Positions 52,805 through 62,042 of a stretch of 64,000 nucleotides of DNA are shown here, one piece after another. The stretch is from assembly GCA_046349935.1 (NCBI GenBank), contig JAXMBK010000003.1:1116001-1180000 (forward strand). The letters are read 5' to 3'. A program made the position numbers and the translations under genes. The notes beneath the pieces are model-generated. The model made no database searches and had not been told where the DNA came from. It saw only the letters and a program-made list of their open reading frames with translations. The stretch is from CAIXSC01 sp046349935. Lineage in GTDB: Bacteria; Planctomycetota; Planctomycetia; Pirellulales; Pirellulaceae. Every line of letters starts with the position of its first letter. Positions within the stretch are counted from its first letter, which is position 1.

Positions 52805-53581
52805 ATGCTGGGAAACTGGGAAGTTGTACGGCAGATGTTAGGTGTGGAAGGTTTGGGCCTCGAAATGCCCAAGGACCAGCCTCATTCGATGGAGTACTTG
52901 AGAATGCAAAATGGCGTCGGCGTATTCTCGCCCCAGGCGATCTTTAGGGACGGCGAACTTGTCGACGAGGCGGTGGAGGACTACCGCCGCCGGGCGTCGG
53001 AGGCGTTTTCCGAATCGAGCGAAGGCCGATTGGTCGTCGAGCGTTTTGGTAGCGTCGGCTGGTTCGACACGTTGCTTGAATTCGGTCTCCAGTACCGGGC
53101 CGAAATCGTCGACGGCATGACGCTTGAGAGCGTTCAAGAATTCGTACACGATTTCGTACCGCGAAAAGTCTCCGCGGCGCCAGATGAGGCGGCGAGCATC
53201 CTTTATGAGCTGACCCTGTTTTGGGAGTTCCTCGACCGCGCCCACCAGCTGCCGCAGGCCAAGGCCATCGCCGATTGGCTCAAGGCAGACAGTCTGCTTG
53301 CCGATCTGGAAGAGGCGATGTCCGACCCAGAGAATTTCGACATGGCCAAATCGCTGGTCATGATGGGAAAGCGGTCGGGCTTCGATATGACGTCAGAGGC
53401 GGGAATCAGCGGGTTCATGACAGCGTTCAACCTGTCGCGTGGATTCTCCCAACCTTCACATGACGCCTCCCCGCTGTCGGAGTTTGGACTCATGGCCGCC
53501 CAGGAACGAGTGGGCCGCAACGATCCCTGTCCTTGCGGCAGCGGCAAGAAGTTCAAGAAGTGCTGTCTCCGAGTCGAGTGA
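52805..53581 (+). CDS. SEC-C motif protein
   Basis: A 258-residue soluble protein. The C-terminal SEC-C zinc motif is NDPCPCGSGKKFKKCC (residues 239-254). The N-terminal 230 residues are helical and acidic, without another recognised domain; they start MLGNWEVVRQMLGVEGLGLE. SEC-C motifs occur in SecA and in many proteins of unknown role, often as protein- or RNA-contact tags. The gene begins 29 bases after the FHA gene, so they may be cotranscribed. Confidence 0.8.
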   Translation: MLGNWEVVRQMLGVEGLGLEMPKDQPHSMEYLRMQNGVGVFSPQAIFRDGELVDEAVEDYRRRASEAFSESSEGRLVVERFGSVGWFDTLLEFGLQYRAEIVDGMTLESVQEFVHDFVPRKVSAAPDEAASILYELTLFWEFLDRAHQLPQAKAIADWLKADSLLADLEEAMSDPENFDMAKSLVMMGKRSGFDMTSEAGISGFMTAFNLSRGFSQPSHDASPLSEFGLMAAQERVGRNDPCPCGSGKKFKKCCLRVE

Positions 53582-53663
53582 GCCTCGAACTACGTCGCGT
53601 CTCCGCCGATCGACCACTCCGAGCGGCGGGGCGGTGCGAGCTCGCGATCCGCTGCGACGCAAC

Positions 53664-55103
53664 CTACTTCGCCTTGAGTTCCACTTGATGGGTCTGGCCG
53701 CCCACGAGCGTGACGGGCAGCGGGGGCGTTTCTTGGTCGTCGCCGCCCGGGTTGGGGCGTCCGCGCAGCACATAGCGGCCGGGCGGCACGTCGTGGAACG
53801 CCATTTCTCGATTGACGTCGATCTGCCCCGAGCCGCTCCAGCGTCCCACCGCTTCGCCCTCTTCGGGCGCGATTTTCACCACGTAACCGGGCGGAGGATC
53901 GCTGGGGAACTTCACCGTCACGCGCACTTGTGCGGCAGGTTGCATCGACAGCGATGTACGCTCGGTCGGGGTTTTCACCGTGAGCCCTAACCCGGGGCGG
54001 CAATAACCCGATTTGTGGACCAAGATCCGAGCGTTTCCCTGCGGCACGCCCGTCAACCGAAATCGGCCGGCGTCGTCGGAGGTCGTCGCCGCCGTGAACG
54101 GCAAGTCGTACCGCCCGTCCGGTCCCGCCGTGACGTCGGCCAGTTGCACGGTCGCGTTCGCCAACGGCTTTCCCGACTCATCCACCACTTGTCCCGCCAC
54201 CTGCGCCGTCGGCGCCAAGCGGCTCGGGAAACTCGTCCAACTCGCTTGTCCGTTCGACGCGACGTATCCCACCACGCGGCTCGCCTTGCCTTCCGCTTCG
54301 GCGGTCAACCGATGCCGACCTGCGGGCGTTTTCGTGATGAACCAGCGCCCGTCGGCGGCGGCCTGAACTTGGGCGACGAGCACCGCCGTCAGCCGTCCGT
54401 CGTCGCCGGACTCCATCCGCTCCAGTCGCACGCGCCCCGGGAGCGGCCGATTCGTTTCGCACTCCAGCAATTTGCCCTCCAAGACAACGCCGTCTTCCGT
54501 CGTGAATCCATGCGCGCTCAACCGTTGATCGTCGACGATCAGCGAGTCGGGAACTTGAACGTCGCTCCATTTCACGTTGCCGCCCGTGTAAATGTCGAGG
54601 ATCGCCGGCGGGCCTTCGTCTTTCGACCCCGCCTCGGGCCCGCGCAGGTCGGGCGGAAAGCCTTGCAACCGTTCCCAATTCTTGGGCGCCCACACTCGAA
54701 AGATCCAGTCGACTCGCGCGTCCACCGGTTCCTTGCCGCGCTGCGCGGTGCTCAGCCAGAAGCTCGCGCCGACCCCATCGTGCAACACAACGCGACGGTT
54801 CTTGACGTCCAGTTTGGCGAAGTCGGCCAGGACGACGTTCAGCGCCGCGGCGTCGCCTCGACATTCGGAGTTCCAGTGTCCGCCGCCGTACGGCGGTCCT
54901 TCCCAGTACGCAACTCGCGACGGCGAGTCGAACACGGCCGCCGCTCCCGCGGGCCAATCCGGTCGCTTCAGCGGCGTGTTTCCGGTTCCACCGAGGATCA
55001 ACGCCCAGGCGGCGCTAGGCGCCAGCGCCATCACAACGCAAGCGACCAAGTGAAGTCGCCGCCAAAGGTCGAAACAAGCGGGTCGACGAGCCAGCGTGCG
55101 CAT
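53664..55103 (-). CDS. Carboxypeptidase-regulatory-like domain protein, exported
   Basis: A protein of about 479 residues with a signal peptide (LVACVVMALAPSAAWA). Residues 30-190 form an unassigned N-terminal domain (GGTGNTPLKRPDWPAGAAAV, WIFRVWAPKNWERLQ). Three to four beta-sandwich domains follow: GVVLEGKLLECETNRPLPGR, AQVAGQVVDESGKPLANATV, and a last part with FHDVPPGRYVLRG. These are carboxypeptidase-regulatory/SdrD-like folds. The function is structural or unknown. ATG 55103 has GGAG 9 bases upstream. Confidence 0.78.
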   Translation of the reverse strand: MRTLARRPACFDLWRRLHLVACVVMALAPSAAWALILGGTGNTPLKRPDWPAGAAAVFDSPSRVAYWEGPPYGGGHWNSECRGDAAALNVVLADFAKLDVKNRRVVLHDGVGASFWLSTAQRGKEPVDARVDWIFRVWAPKNWERLQGFPPDLRGPEAGSKDEGPPAILDIYTGGNVKWSDVQVPDSLIVDDQRLSAHGFTTEDGVVLEGKLLECETNRPLPGRVRLERMESGDDGRLTAVLVAQVQAAADGRWFITKTPAGRHRLTAEAEGKASRVVGYVASNGQASWTSFPSRLAPTAQVAGQVVDESGKPLANATVQLADVTAGPDGRYDLPFTAATTSDDAGRFRLTGVPQGNARILVHKSGYCRPGLGLTVKTPTERTSLSMQPAAQVRVTVKFPSDPPPGYVVKIAPEEGEAVGRWSGSGQIDVNREMAFHDVPPGRYVLRGRPNPGGDDQETPPLPVTLVGGQTHQVELKAK

Positions 55104-55299
55104 GGGATCATTCTCCGTCCAGGCCAGATACGAGTGCGATTCGACGCAGGACTTCGACGCCCGCTCCTTCAAGAAAGTTCCCCGCCTGCCCGAAATGGGC
55201 ATGCCGCTCGAGCGTGGTTTGCACGACCTGCGACTGCGATTGCATCGTCAGGCATTCGCTTCGAGGGTGTGACCACCGCGGGCGCGACGCCTTCGAAGC
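55104..55299. other. Short region between exported gene and Kelch remnant
   Basis: A region of 196 bases upstream of the minus-strand gene; its promoter should lie here. No gene seen. Confidence 0.3.
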
Positions 55300-55667
55300 G
55301 CGCGTTTCCGGGGCTCGCGGCGATCAAGCGAGGGTCGGGAGACAAGGTGAATTTGATTGGCGGCGGGGAATACGACGACTTCAGTCTGTCGCCCGCGGCC
55401 GACAAGTTCTGGGTGTACGACGAGTCGGCGAATACCTGGACCGACCTGAGCGCACTCGGCGGCCCGGCGCCTCGGTCTGGTGCGAGTCTCGTGCCTGACG
55501 GCGCGAACCTGTACTTGTTCGGTGGAGTCGCCCCTGAGGGGTTCTTGCTGACCACCTTCAACGATCTGTGGCGTTTCAATACCAAGACGGGCGGCTGGAC
55601 GCAGTTGGCCGGCGGAGTCTCCGGCCAAGTCTGGAACCAGAGCGTCCACCGTTTCTCGGTCCCGTAG
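55300..55667 (+). pseudogene. Kelch-repeat protein, C-terminal remnant
   Basis: The frame contains KVNLIGGGEYDDFSLSPAAD, TWTDLSALGGPAPRSGASLV and LYLFGGVAPEGFLLTTFNDL, WRFNTKTGGWTQLAGG, i.e. about two Kelch blades with the LFGG and W..L signatures. There is no start codon with a binding site and the upstream half is not coding, so this is the end of a larger, lost gene. Confidence 0.55.
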
Positions 55668-56278
55668 TGGATTCCCGCGTCCAGCCTGCTTCCATTCTCC
55701 CCATCGCAGAGCCAACGCTTTCCTCGTTCCCTCCACGAACCGTCATCTGTCGATAAAACGGCGTTCTCACTCCAATTGACCTTGGTCAAATCGGGCGCGC
55801 ACTGCTATAACCCGCGCCCGCGCTCGAAGGTGGAAGGAAGTATATCGGAAGAGGCACATGCTGCTTGCGCCTCGGCCGACTTCGCCTCGGCGGCGGTGTG
55901 AGTCGCCTGGTATGACGCCGACAGGTCTCAATTCGATTGTCGCCGATCGTCGAAGCACTGCAACATGCGCTGCCGACGTTCGCGAGCGACATTCCGGTAC
56001 ATCGAGAGGTCGGCGGCGACTACTGCGTCTGGTTCCCTCCCAGACAACCAGAAACGCTAGCGCGACTTCTGTTCCATCACTTGAAGTCATCCATCTATGG
56101 CTCGCCGCAGCCTCCTTCCCAGTTCCGCGCCGTGTCGTGGGAAAAGAAAAGGCACCGCGGCGCTGGCGGCCGAGTGCCTCCGTTTCGCTCGACGCTTGCA
56201 ACCTCACCCCGTCAGTCCTTCCGCAGCGCATCGGCCCGCAGATACCGCGAGTGGGCCGTCCACAAAGGAGCGCCGCTT
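55668..56278. other. Remnant region before first glycosyltransferase
   Basis: The 611-base stretch contains a GT4 remnant (described separately) and otherwise no gene. It lies between the Kelch remnant and the start of the polysaccharide locus, so the junction has decayed. Confidence 0.4.
55922..56100 (+). pseudogene. Family-4 glycosyltransferase, C-terminal remnant
   Basis: In the same frame as the following GT2 gene, codons 55922-56100 read VSIRLSPIVEALQHALPTFA, SDIPVHREVGGDYCVWFPPR, QPETLARLLFHHL. This is the C-terminal donor-binding part of GT4 enzymes (E-A-L...P...ASDIPVHREVGGD). No start codon or N-terminal domain is present. It runs on in frame to the GT2, so a naive translation would call a fusion of 394 residues. 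Confidence 0.65.
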
Positions 56279-57121
56279 GTGAATGGTTGGATCCTTCCTC
56301 GGCGTCCACGTCGCGACGTGTCCGTCGTCGTTTGCACCTACGAACGGCCCGAGCATCTGCGCCGCGGCCTTGTATCGCTCGCCATCCAGCGCAACCTGCC
56401 GGAGGGATTCGAGATCGTCGTCACCGACGACGGCTCGCAAGATGAAACGCCCGACGTGGTCGCGGAGTTCGCGAAGACCGTCGACATTCCCATTGCCTGG
56501 ACCAGCCATGTCCACGACGGTTATCAGGTCGCGCGGACGCGCAACGACGGCGTACGTTTGGCTCGCGGTCGTTACCTCCTGCTGCTCGACGGCGACTGCA
56601 TCGTCCCGCGCGACCATCTAGCGCACCACATGCGATACCGACGACCGCGCACCGTCGTACAAGGCGACTGCTGCCGCTTGGATGAAGCCCAGACGTTGCG
56701 AGTGACCGACGAGGTGATTGAATCCGAGGAGTATTTGGAGTGGGCGCCCAAGGTCGAACGTATTCGACTTTGGAAACGTCATCTCAAGCACTACTTCAAC
56801 TACCGAATGCTGGGAACCCCCTTCAAACCGCCGCTCATCGGCAACAACGTCGGCGTTTGGATGGAGGACTTCCAACGCGTCAACGGCTTCGATGAGAACT
56901 TCCGTGAATGGGGCTGCGAAGACGACGACTTCGGACGTCGACTGCACTGGAGCGGCTGTCGGATGCGATCGATCTTGGGTAAGACCTGGGCCTACCACCT
57001 CTGGCACAAGCCGGAATTGACGATGCCAGTGCGTTGGCGCGACGGCCAGAACGTCGGCTACTTTCTCTCCCGAGCGAATGCCCAGCGGTGTGAGAACGGG
57101 TTGGTGAAAGCATCTTCTTAA
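56279..57121 (+). CDS. Glycosyltransferase family 2
   Basis: A 280-residue inverting GT-A glycosyltransferase. VSVVVCTYERPEHLRRGLVS lies at the start, VVTDDGSQDET (nucleotide-binding DDG) and LLLLDGDCIVP (DXD-like metal site) follow. The C-terminal part has NNVGVWMEDFQRVNGFDENF and WGCEDDDFGRRL, with the catalytic Asp/Glu of chondroitin-polymerase-like GT2 proteins. A GTG start at 56279 with AAAGGAG 8 bases upstream gives the natural length; frames upstream belong to a GT4 remnant. It probably adds a sugar to a surface glycan. Confidence 0.85.
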   Translation: MNGWILPRRPRRDVSVVVCTYERPEHLRRGLVSLAIQRNLPEGFEIVVTDDGSQDETPDVVAEFAKTVDIPIAWTSHVHDGYQVARTRNDGVRLARGRYLLLLDGDCIVPRDHLAHHMRYRRPRTVVQGDCCRLDEAQTLRVTDEVIESEEYLEWAPKVERIRLWKRHLKHYFNYRMLGTPFKPPLIGNNVGVWMEDFQRVNGFDENFREWGCEDDDFGRRLHWSGCRMRSILGKTWAYHLWHKPELTMPVRWRDGQNVGYFLSRANAQRCENGLVKASS

Positions 57122-57224
57122 TCGTACAAGACGGCGCCTCGCCTTTGCGCTGTAGCCAAAGTCAGAATCATCAACGCCGCTCCATCCTACCGCCGTAATC
57201 GGCGAGAAACCGGAGACCATCGCG

Positions 57225-58145
57225 ATGGCTCACACATCCACATCTCCCACGGTCACCATTGGCTTGGCCGTTCGCAACGGAGCCGCAACGTTGGAGTCGG
57301 CGCTCAGCGGGCTATTGAACCAGACGCATCGCGATGTTCGCCTCTTGATTTCCGACAATGCATCGCAAGATGAGACGCAGGCCATTTGCGAGAAGTGGGC
57401 GGCCAGAGACGCCCGCATCGAATACCTACGGCAACCGCAGAACATCGGCCCTGTTCCCAATTTTCACTTTCTGTTGAATCAAGCCGCTTCACCCTACTTC
57501 ATGTGGGCGGCTCACGATGATGAATGGGCGCCGGATTTCATCGCAGCCAACTTGGCCGTTCTCGAGAGCGATCCCCAAGTCATCTGCAGCGTCAGCGACG
57601 TGGAACTTTTCGACGCTCCGAAGATGGCGACGCCCTTGATCGCCGGCGTCGCGCCTTTGATGGCGGATTGTCGTACGAATCTGATCGAATATCTCCAGGA
57701 ACCAGGTGCAAATTCGCGGATCTACGGACTCTATCGCACGACGGCGCTGCAACGGTCGTTCCTCGCTTCGGACGTCTACTGGGCGTTCGACTGGGCCATC
57801 GTCGCGCGCACTCTCACCTACGGTCGACATGCGCAGGTTCCACGCCCCTTGATGCGGCGTCGATGCCGAGGCCAATCGAGCGATGCGAGCCGCAACATAC
57901 GGTACTACAACGCCTCTTGGTGGGGACGCCGCTTTCCCATGCTCCCCTTTACTTGCGCCCTACTCGCTGACGACCGCATCCCGAAGACGCCGGCAATTCT
58001 TCGCTTGCTGGCGAGTTGGAATCATTGCTACCTGAAGCAATCACTGCGAGACTTCCGACGTCGTCGCCTCTACCCGGTGTTGGAACGCTTACACTTGCGT
58101 TCGACGAACAAACTACCCGACGTCGCCTCGCGACTCGTGCACTAA
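57225..58145 (+). CDS. Glycosyltransferase family 2
   Basis: A 306-residue GT-A glycosyltransferase. VTIGLAVRNGAATLESALSG, LLISDNASQDETQAI and FMWAAHDDEWAPDF (DDE/DXD site) are seen. The C-terminal 90 residues are basic (RRRRLYPVLERL), possibly membrane-associated. It lies 103 bases after the first GT2 and is convergent with the CDP-sugar operon, with the two stop codons overlapping by 4 bases (58142-58145). Confidence 0.88.
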   Translation: MAHTSTSPTVTIGLAVRNGAATLESALSGLLNQTHRDVRLLISDNASQDETQAICEKWAARDARIEYLRQPQNIGPVPNFHFLLNQAASPYFMWAAHDDEWAPDFIAANLAVLESDPQVICSVSDVELFDAPKMATPLIAGVAPLMADCRTNLIEYLQEPGANSRIYGLYRTTALQRSFLASDVYWAFDWAIVARTLTYGRHAQVPRPLMRRRCRGQSSDASRNIRYYNASWWGRRFPMLPFTCALLADDRIPKTPAILRLLASWNHCYLKQSLRDFRRRRLYPVLERLHLRSTNKLPDVASRLVH

Positions 58146-59365
58146 CTGTCGCTGCGGGCCGGTTCGTTCATCAGATCGATGAGTTCGATGTTCAATCCCA
58201 GTTCCTGCAACTGCCCGCGCACCTCGTCAGCGTAGTTGGGATTGAGCAGGATGGCGGACTTGATCGAAAGCGACGCGAGCGACTTCGGGCTGACGAGAGG
58301 ATGACCGGCGCCGGGCAGGAACCGGCCTTGCTTATTGGGATTCACGTCCACGACGGCGGAGACCCAGCGGCAGTCTCGGTCCACGAGGCTCGCAAAGGTC
58401 GCTCCCTTGGCGCCTCCCCCCCAGACGACGACCCCGCCGCAACGGGCGCGTTCTTCCACGATCCGCCGCCAACGCGCGATCAGCTCGGCCTCTTTCCGAG
58501 CGAATTCGCGGGCCAGCGCGACGACTTCCGGAGCGCAAGTGGACGAGAGGCGGGCGGCAGGCGCAGGCGCCGCGTCGCGATCGAGCACCGCTTCCAGCCA
58601 AAGGTACTGTCCGCCGAACACATGCTCGACCGACTCGACCTGAAAACCTGCGAGTCGAAAGGCGGTCGCCAGCGAATCGGCTGTGAACAACGAGCAGTGT
58701 TCGTAGAACAAGTCCCAGACCACCTGGTTCTTCAAGATCCACAGCGCGCAAGGCGTTTCGAAGCAAACTCGCGCGGGGCCGCGTGCGTGCGGCGAGCCGA
58801 CGAGCGTCCTGCGGACGCTCTTGAGCAACTCCATCGGCTGTGGGATGTGTTCGATGACATGGCGCGAGAGGACGACGTCGGCCGCGTGATCAGGTTGATA
58901 ATAGCGACGATGAAACCGCAGTCGCCCCTCCAGCGCTTCCTCCTCGCCTACGTACGCCGGGTCATAGCCATGCCCCGCGCATTCCGGCCCAGCTTGCTCC
59001 ACAAGTCGCCGCAAGAACCCGCCCTTGCCGCAGCCAACTTCGACGACGGCGCCGCGACGCACTTCGGGCCGCTGAACTAATCGATCGACGATTTGATCGA
59101 CGTACTCTTGAAAGGCGGGCGAGTGGGTTTGGGTATTGTCGTATTGTCGACCGTATTCAAGCAGCGATTCGTCAAACGCCGCGTTGAAGACGAATCCACA
59201 GTCTCGGCAGACATGCATCCGCAGCTCGCCGCGCGCGAGCCGTCCCGCCGCCTCCCGCGACTCGCATAACAAGTTTTGGTGCACAGACACGCCGGAGCGT
59301 CGTACAAATTCTTCCGACTCCCGCGACGCACAGATCGGACAAAGTGCCTCAGACGACGCATTCAT
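58142..59365 (-). CDS. SAM-dependent methyltransferase with zinc-binding N-terminus
   Basis: A protein of about 407 residues. The N-terminal zinc site has CPICAS and CRDCGF; the SAM motif is VVEVGCGKGGFLRRL near residue 100. The C-terminal Rossmann-like part (about 290-400) contains GGVVVWGGGAKGATFASLVD, as in sugar C-methyltransferases (Methyltransf_13/14 type). It probably methylates a nucleotide sugar or glycan. ATG 59365 overlaps the end of the epimerase gene by 17 bases. It is the last gene of the CDP-sugar operon. Confidence 0.82.
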   Translation of the reverse strand: MNASSEALCPICASRESEEFVRRSGVSVHQNLLCESREAAGRLARGELRMHVCRDCGFVFNAAFDESLLEYGRQYDNTQTHSPAFQEYVDQIVDRLVQRPEVRRGAVVEVGCGKGGFLRRLVEQAGPECAGHGYDPAYVGEEEALEGRLRFHRRYYQPDHAADVVLSRHVIEHIPQPMELLKSVRRTLVGSPHARGPARVCFETPCALWILKNQVVWDLFYEHCSLFTADSLATAFRLAGFQVESVEHVFGGQYLWLEAVLDRDAAPAPAARLSSTCAPEVVALAREFARKEAELIARWRRIVEERARCGGVVVWGGGAKGATFASLVDRDCRWVSAVVDVNPNKQGRFLPGAGHPLVSPKSLASLSIKSAILLNPNYADEVRGQLQELGLNIELIDLMNEPARSDS

Positions 59366-60269
59366 GCGCGACGCTCCGGAGGCTGAAGTCCGCCAATTCA
59401 TCCAGACCTTGCTCGATGTCGATTCGAGGTCGCCAACCCACCTCGTCGCGCAGACGCATCGTATCAGCGATGATCACGGCAGGTTCATTCGTACGCGCCG
59501 GCAGGGCGCCCAATCGCAGCAAATCAGGGCGACCGCAGCGTTCCGCGAGTCGCATGGCGATCTCCGCCAGTCGCCGCCCGCGCCCGGACCCGATGTTCAC
59601 GGTGCCTTCCACCTGACAATCGAGCAAGGCGACGAACGCGTCGGCCGCATCGCGTACATCAAGAAAGTCGCGTACTTGTCGACCATGCGTACAGAGCGCC
59701 GGCAGGCCACGGACGACGGACGCGACGACGGACTGCGGGAACTTCTCCAACGGTCCTTCGGCGCCATAAAGATAGAACACTCGCCCCCACGCGGCCGACA
59801 GTCCGGTCGCCTTGCTGAGGCCCTCCAGATTGTGTCGCAACGCGTTCTTACAACGCCCGTATAAGCTGTTTGGCGCCGCAGGCGTCGACCGTTCGTGGTA
59901 CACCCCCGACGATTCAGCGTACTCCGCGCACGTTCCGGCGCCGACGACTCGCCTCCCGCCGCAACGCTGGAAGCAGCTCAGCAGCGACTGGCTGGCCTCA
60001 AGCCACTGCAGATTCTCCGCGGCGTTCCAATAGACGCCGGGCTTCGCGAACCACGCCAGATGCAAGAGATGAGTCGGCCGCACTTCCTCGATGAGTTGCG
60101 CGGTTTGGGCTGGATCCAACAAGTCGGCCGTTCGCCATTCGGCGCCCGTCCCGCGCGGCAGATCGCGGCTGGAGGTGGCGGCCGTCACCTGGTACCCGCG
60201 CCGCTGCAACGGTTCGAGGCAGTAACGGCCGATGAACCCGCGTGCACCGGTGATAAGCACTCGTTTCAT
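59349..60269 (-). CDS. NAD-dependent epimerase/dehydratase
   Basis: A 306-residue extended SDR. RVLITGARGFIGRYCL is the cofactor motif, and the catalytic Tyr/Lys is SLYGRCKNALR. DFLDVRDAADAFVALLD and GTVNIGSGRGRRLAEIA are sugar-SDR hallmarks. Its likely role is 4-keto reduction or epimerisation of the CDP-deoxysugar. ATG 60269 overlaps the rfbC-like stop by 4 bases. Confidence 0.88.
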   Translation of the reverse strand: MKRVLITGARGFIGRYCLEPLQRRGYQVTAATSSRDLPRGTGAEWRTADLLDPAQTAQLIEEVRPTHLLHLAWFAKPGVYWNAAENLQWLEASQSLLSCFQRCGGRRVVGAGTCAEYAESSGVYHERSTPAAPNSLYGRCKNALRHNLEGLSKATGLSAAWGRVFYLYGAEGPLEKFPQSVVASVVRGLPALCTHGRQVRDFLDVRDAADAFVALLDCQVEGTVNIGSGRGRRLAEIAMRLAERCGRPDLLRLGALPARTNEPAVIIADTMRLRDEVGWRPRIDIEQGLDELADFSLRSVAHECVV

Positions 60270-60796
60270 GACGTGAAGTCCGAGTAGTTTCGGTCTCGAT
60301 CGGAAATGACGGAGGGCGTCAACGGCCATTCAATCCCGAAGGCTGGATCGTTCCAACGAACGCCCGACGCGCTTGCGGACTCATGCCAGTTGCTCATCAT
60401 GTACGAGACATCCACCTCGTCCGCGAGCGTTTGAAAGCCGTGCGCCAGCCCCGGCGGAATATAAAGCGAACGGAAATTGTCGGCGGTTAACTCGAATCCG
60501 GCCCATTGCCGAAACGTCGGCGAATCGGGCCGCAGGTCGATGATTACGTCGAAGACGGCTCCGCGACTGCACCGCACCAGTTTCGTCTCCTCGTGCGGCG
60601 CACGCTGAAAGTGCATCCCGCGCAGCGTTCCTCGTCGACGATTATGCGACATGCTGCACTGCACAAGGTCGGCGACCAAACCTTGATCGGCGAATGTGCG
60701 ACGGCACCACGTTCTGGCGAAGCATCCTCGTTCGTCCTGAACTGGTTCCAGTTCGACAAGGTAGGCGCCGGCGAGTTTAGTGGGTACGAATCTCAC
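60266..60796 (-). CDS. dTDP-4-dehydrorhamnose 3,5-epimerase family protein
   Basis: A 176-residue cupin of the RmlC family. LRGMHFQRAPHEETKLVRC contains the catalytic His, DVIIDLRPDSPTF the metal-independent acid, and YIPPGLAHGFQTL the conserved Tyr/His segment. It epimerises C3 and/or C5 of a 4-keto-6-deoxysugar. In this operon the substrate would be CDP-linked rather than dTDP-linked, which is an inference. It starts with a gap of 16 bases from the upstream methyltransferase. Confidence 0.88.
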   Translation of the reverse strand: MRFVPTKLAGAYLVELEPVQDERGCFARTWCRRTFADQGLVADLVQCSMSHNRRRGTLRGMHFQRAPHEETKLVRCSRGAVFDVIIDLRPDSPTFRQWAGFELTADNFRSLYIPPGLAHGFQTLADEVDVSYMMSNWHESASASGVRWNDPAFGIEWPLTPSVISDRDRNYSDFTS

Positions 60797-60812
60797 GCCC
60801 GAGACCTGCTTT

Positions 60813-62042
60813 TCACACGACTTGAAGTTCCGGGATCGGGATGATGAATCGTCCGCCTCGTCGGCGGTATTCCGCCTGTTGTCGAAGAATCTCTTCCGAA
60901 AAGTTCCACGTCAGCAACAGCACGTAATCAGGCATTTCGTCGATCAATCGCGAAGGATCGCAGATCGGCAGGTGGGTGCCGGGCGTATAGCGCCCCTGCT
61001 TCACCGTGCTACGATCTACGACGTAGTCCAGCACCTCGCGGCCGATGCGGAAATAATTCAGCAGGGTCGCTCCCTTGGCCGAGGCGCCGTACACGGCGAT
61101 TCGCTTCTTGTCCGCCTTAAGCGAACTCAACAGCTCGATCAACTTCGCCCGCAATTGTTCCACCCGCTCGCCGAACCGACGATAGAACTCTTCATCCGAC
61201 GCCCACTCCGTCTCTTCCTCCAGCAACTCGGCAACCGCAGGCGACGGTGCGTACTGGCCCATTCGAGCCAGATGAACTTGCAGCGAACCGCCGTGAATTG
61301 CGACTCGGCGCACATCAATCACTTGCAACCCGTGTCGTTGGAACAGTCGCACCAGCGCGGTAAGCGAGAAGTAGCACAGATGTTCGTGATAGATCGTGTC
61401 GAATTCGACGTGGTCAAACAGATCCTTGGCATAGGGCGCTTCAACGACCGCGACTCCGGTGGGCTTAAGCACTTCGGCGATGCCCGCGACGAAGCCGTTC
61501 AGATCGGCGACGTGCGCCAGGACGTTGTGTGCGTGAAAGACGTCGGCGCAACGCCCTTCAGCGGCCAATTGCCGGGCGCACTCTCGACCAAAGAACTCCG
61601 CAATCGTGGGGATGCCGCGCTCGCGTGCAACGGCGGCGATATTCCGAGCCGGCTCGACGCCCAGGACTTGAACGCCCGCTTGCTGGTAATACTGAAGCTG
61701 ATAACCATCGTTGCTGGCCGCCTCGATCACGAGACTGTTTGAATCCAGCTTCCAGCGTTGACGCATCTCGGCCGACAACTGAGCCGCATGCCGCAGCATG
61801 GTTTCGGAAAAAGAGGAAAAGTACGCGTACTCGCGAAACAGAACCTCCGGCGCCACGGTCTCCGTGATCTGCACCAAACAGCAGTTCGGACACCACGCCA
61901 CATCCAGCGGATACTTTTGTTCCGGCTGATTCAGTTCGTCTTCCCGAAGCAATCCATTGGCTAACGGCGTCTCGCCCAGCGAAAGGACTTCCTTCAGACG
62001 GCTTTCGCCGCACGATCGACAGGGAATGGAGTTGCAGGACAT
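60813..62042 (-). CDS. Sugar C-methyltransferase-like protein
   Basis: A 409-residue protein of the zinc-containing sugar C-methyltransferase type (as TylC3 and related NDP-hexose C-methyltransferases). Zinc ligands are CRSCGE and CPNCCL; VIEAASNDGYQLQYY is the SAM motif, VEAPYAKDLFDHVEFDTIYH and EHLCYFSLTALVRLF are family motifs, and KKRIAVYGASAKGATLLNYF is the C-terminal domain. It should add a methyl group to a keto-sugar carbon. The start overlaps the rfbG-type gene by 49 bases. Confidence 0.87.
   Translation of the reverse strand: MSCNSIPCRSCGESRLKEVLSLGETPLANGLLREDELNQPEQKYPLDVAWCPNCCLVQITETVAPEVLFREYAYFSSFSETMLRHAAQLSAEMRQRWKLDSNSLVIEAASNDGYQLQYYQQAGVQVLGVEPARNIAAVARERGIPTIAEFFGRECARQLAAEGRCADVFHAHNVLAHVADLNGFVAGIAEVLKPTGVAVVEAPYAKDLFDHVEFDTIYHEHLCYFSLTALVRLFQRHGLQVIDVRRVAIHGGSLQVHLARMGQYAPSPAVAELLEEETEWASDEEFYRRFGERVEQLRAKLIELLSSLKADKKRIAVYGASAKGATLLNYFRIGREVLDYVVDRSTVKQGRYTPGTHLPICDPSRLIDEMPDYVLLLTWNFSEEILRQQAEYRRRGGRFIIPIPELQVV

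Noticed and set aside
54015..55667. Long plus-strand frame of 550 codons
   Set aside because: Most of it is antisense to the exported protein at 53664-55103, which has a signal peptide and domains. Only the last part (Kelch remnant) is plausible coding.
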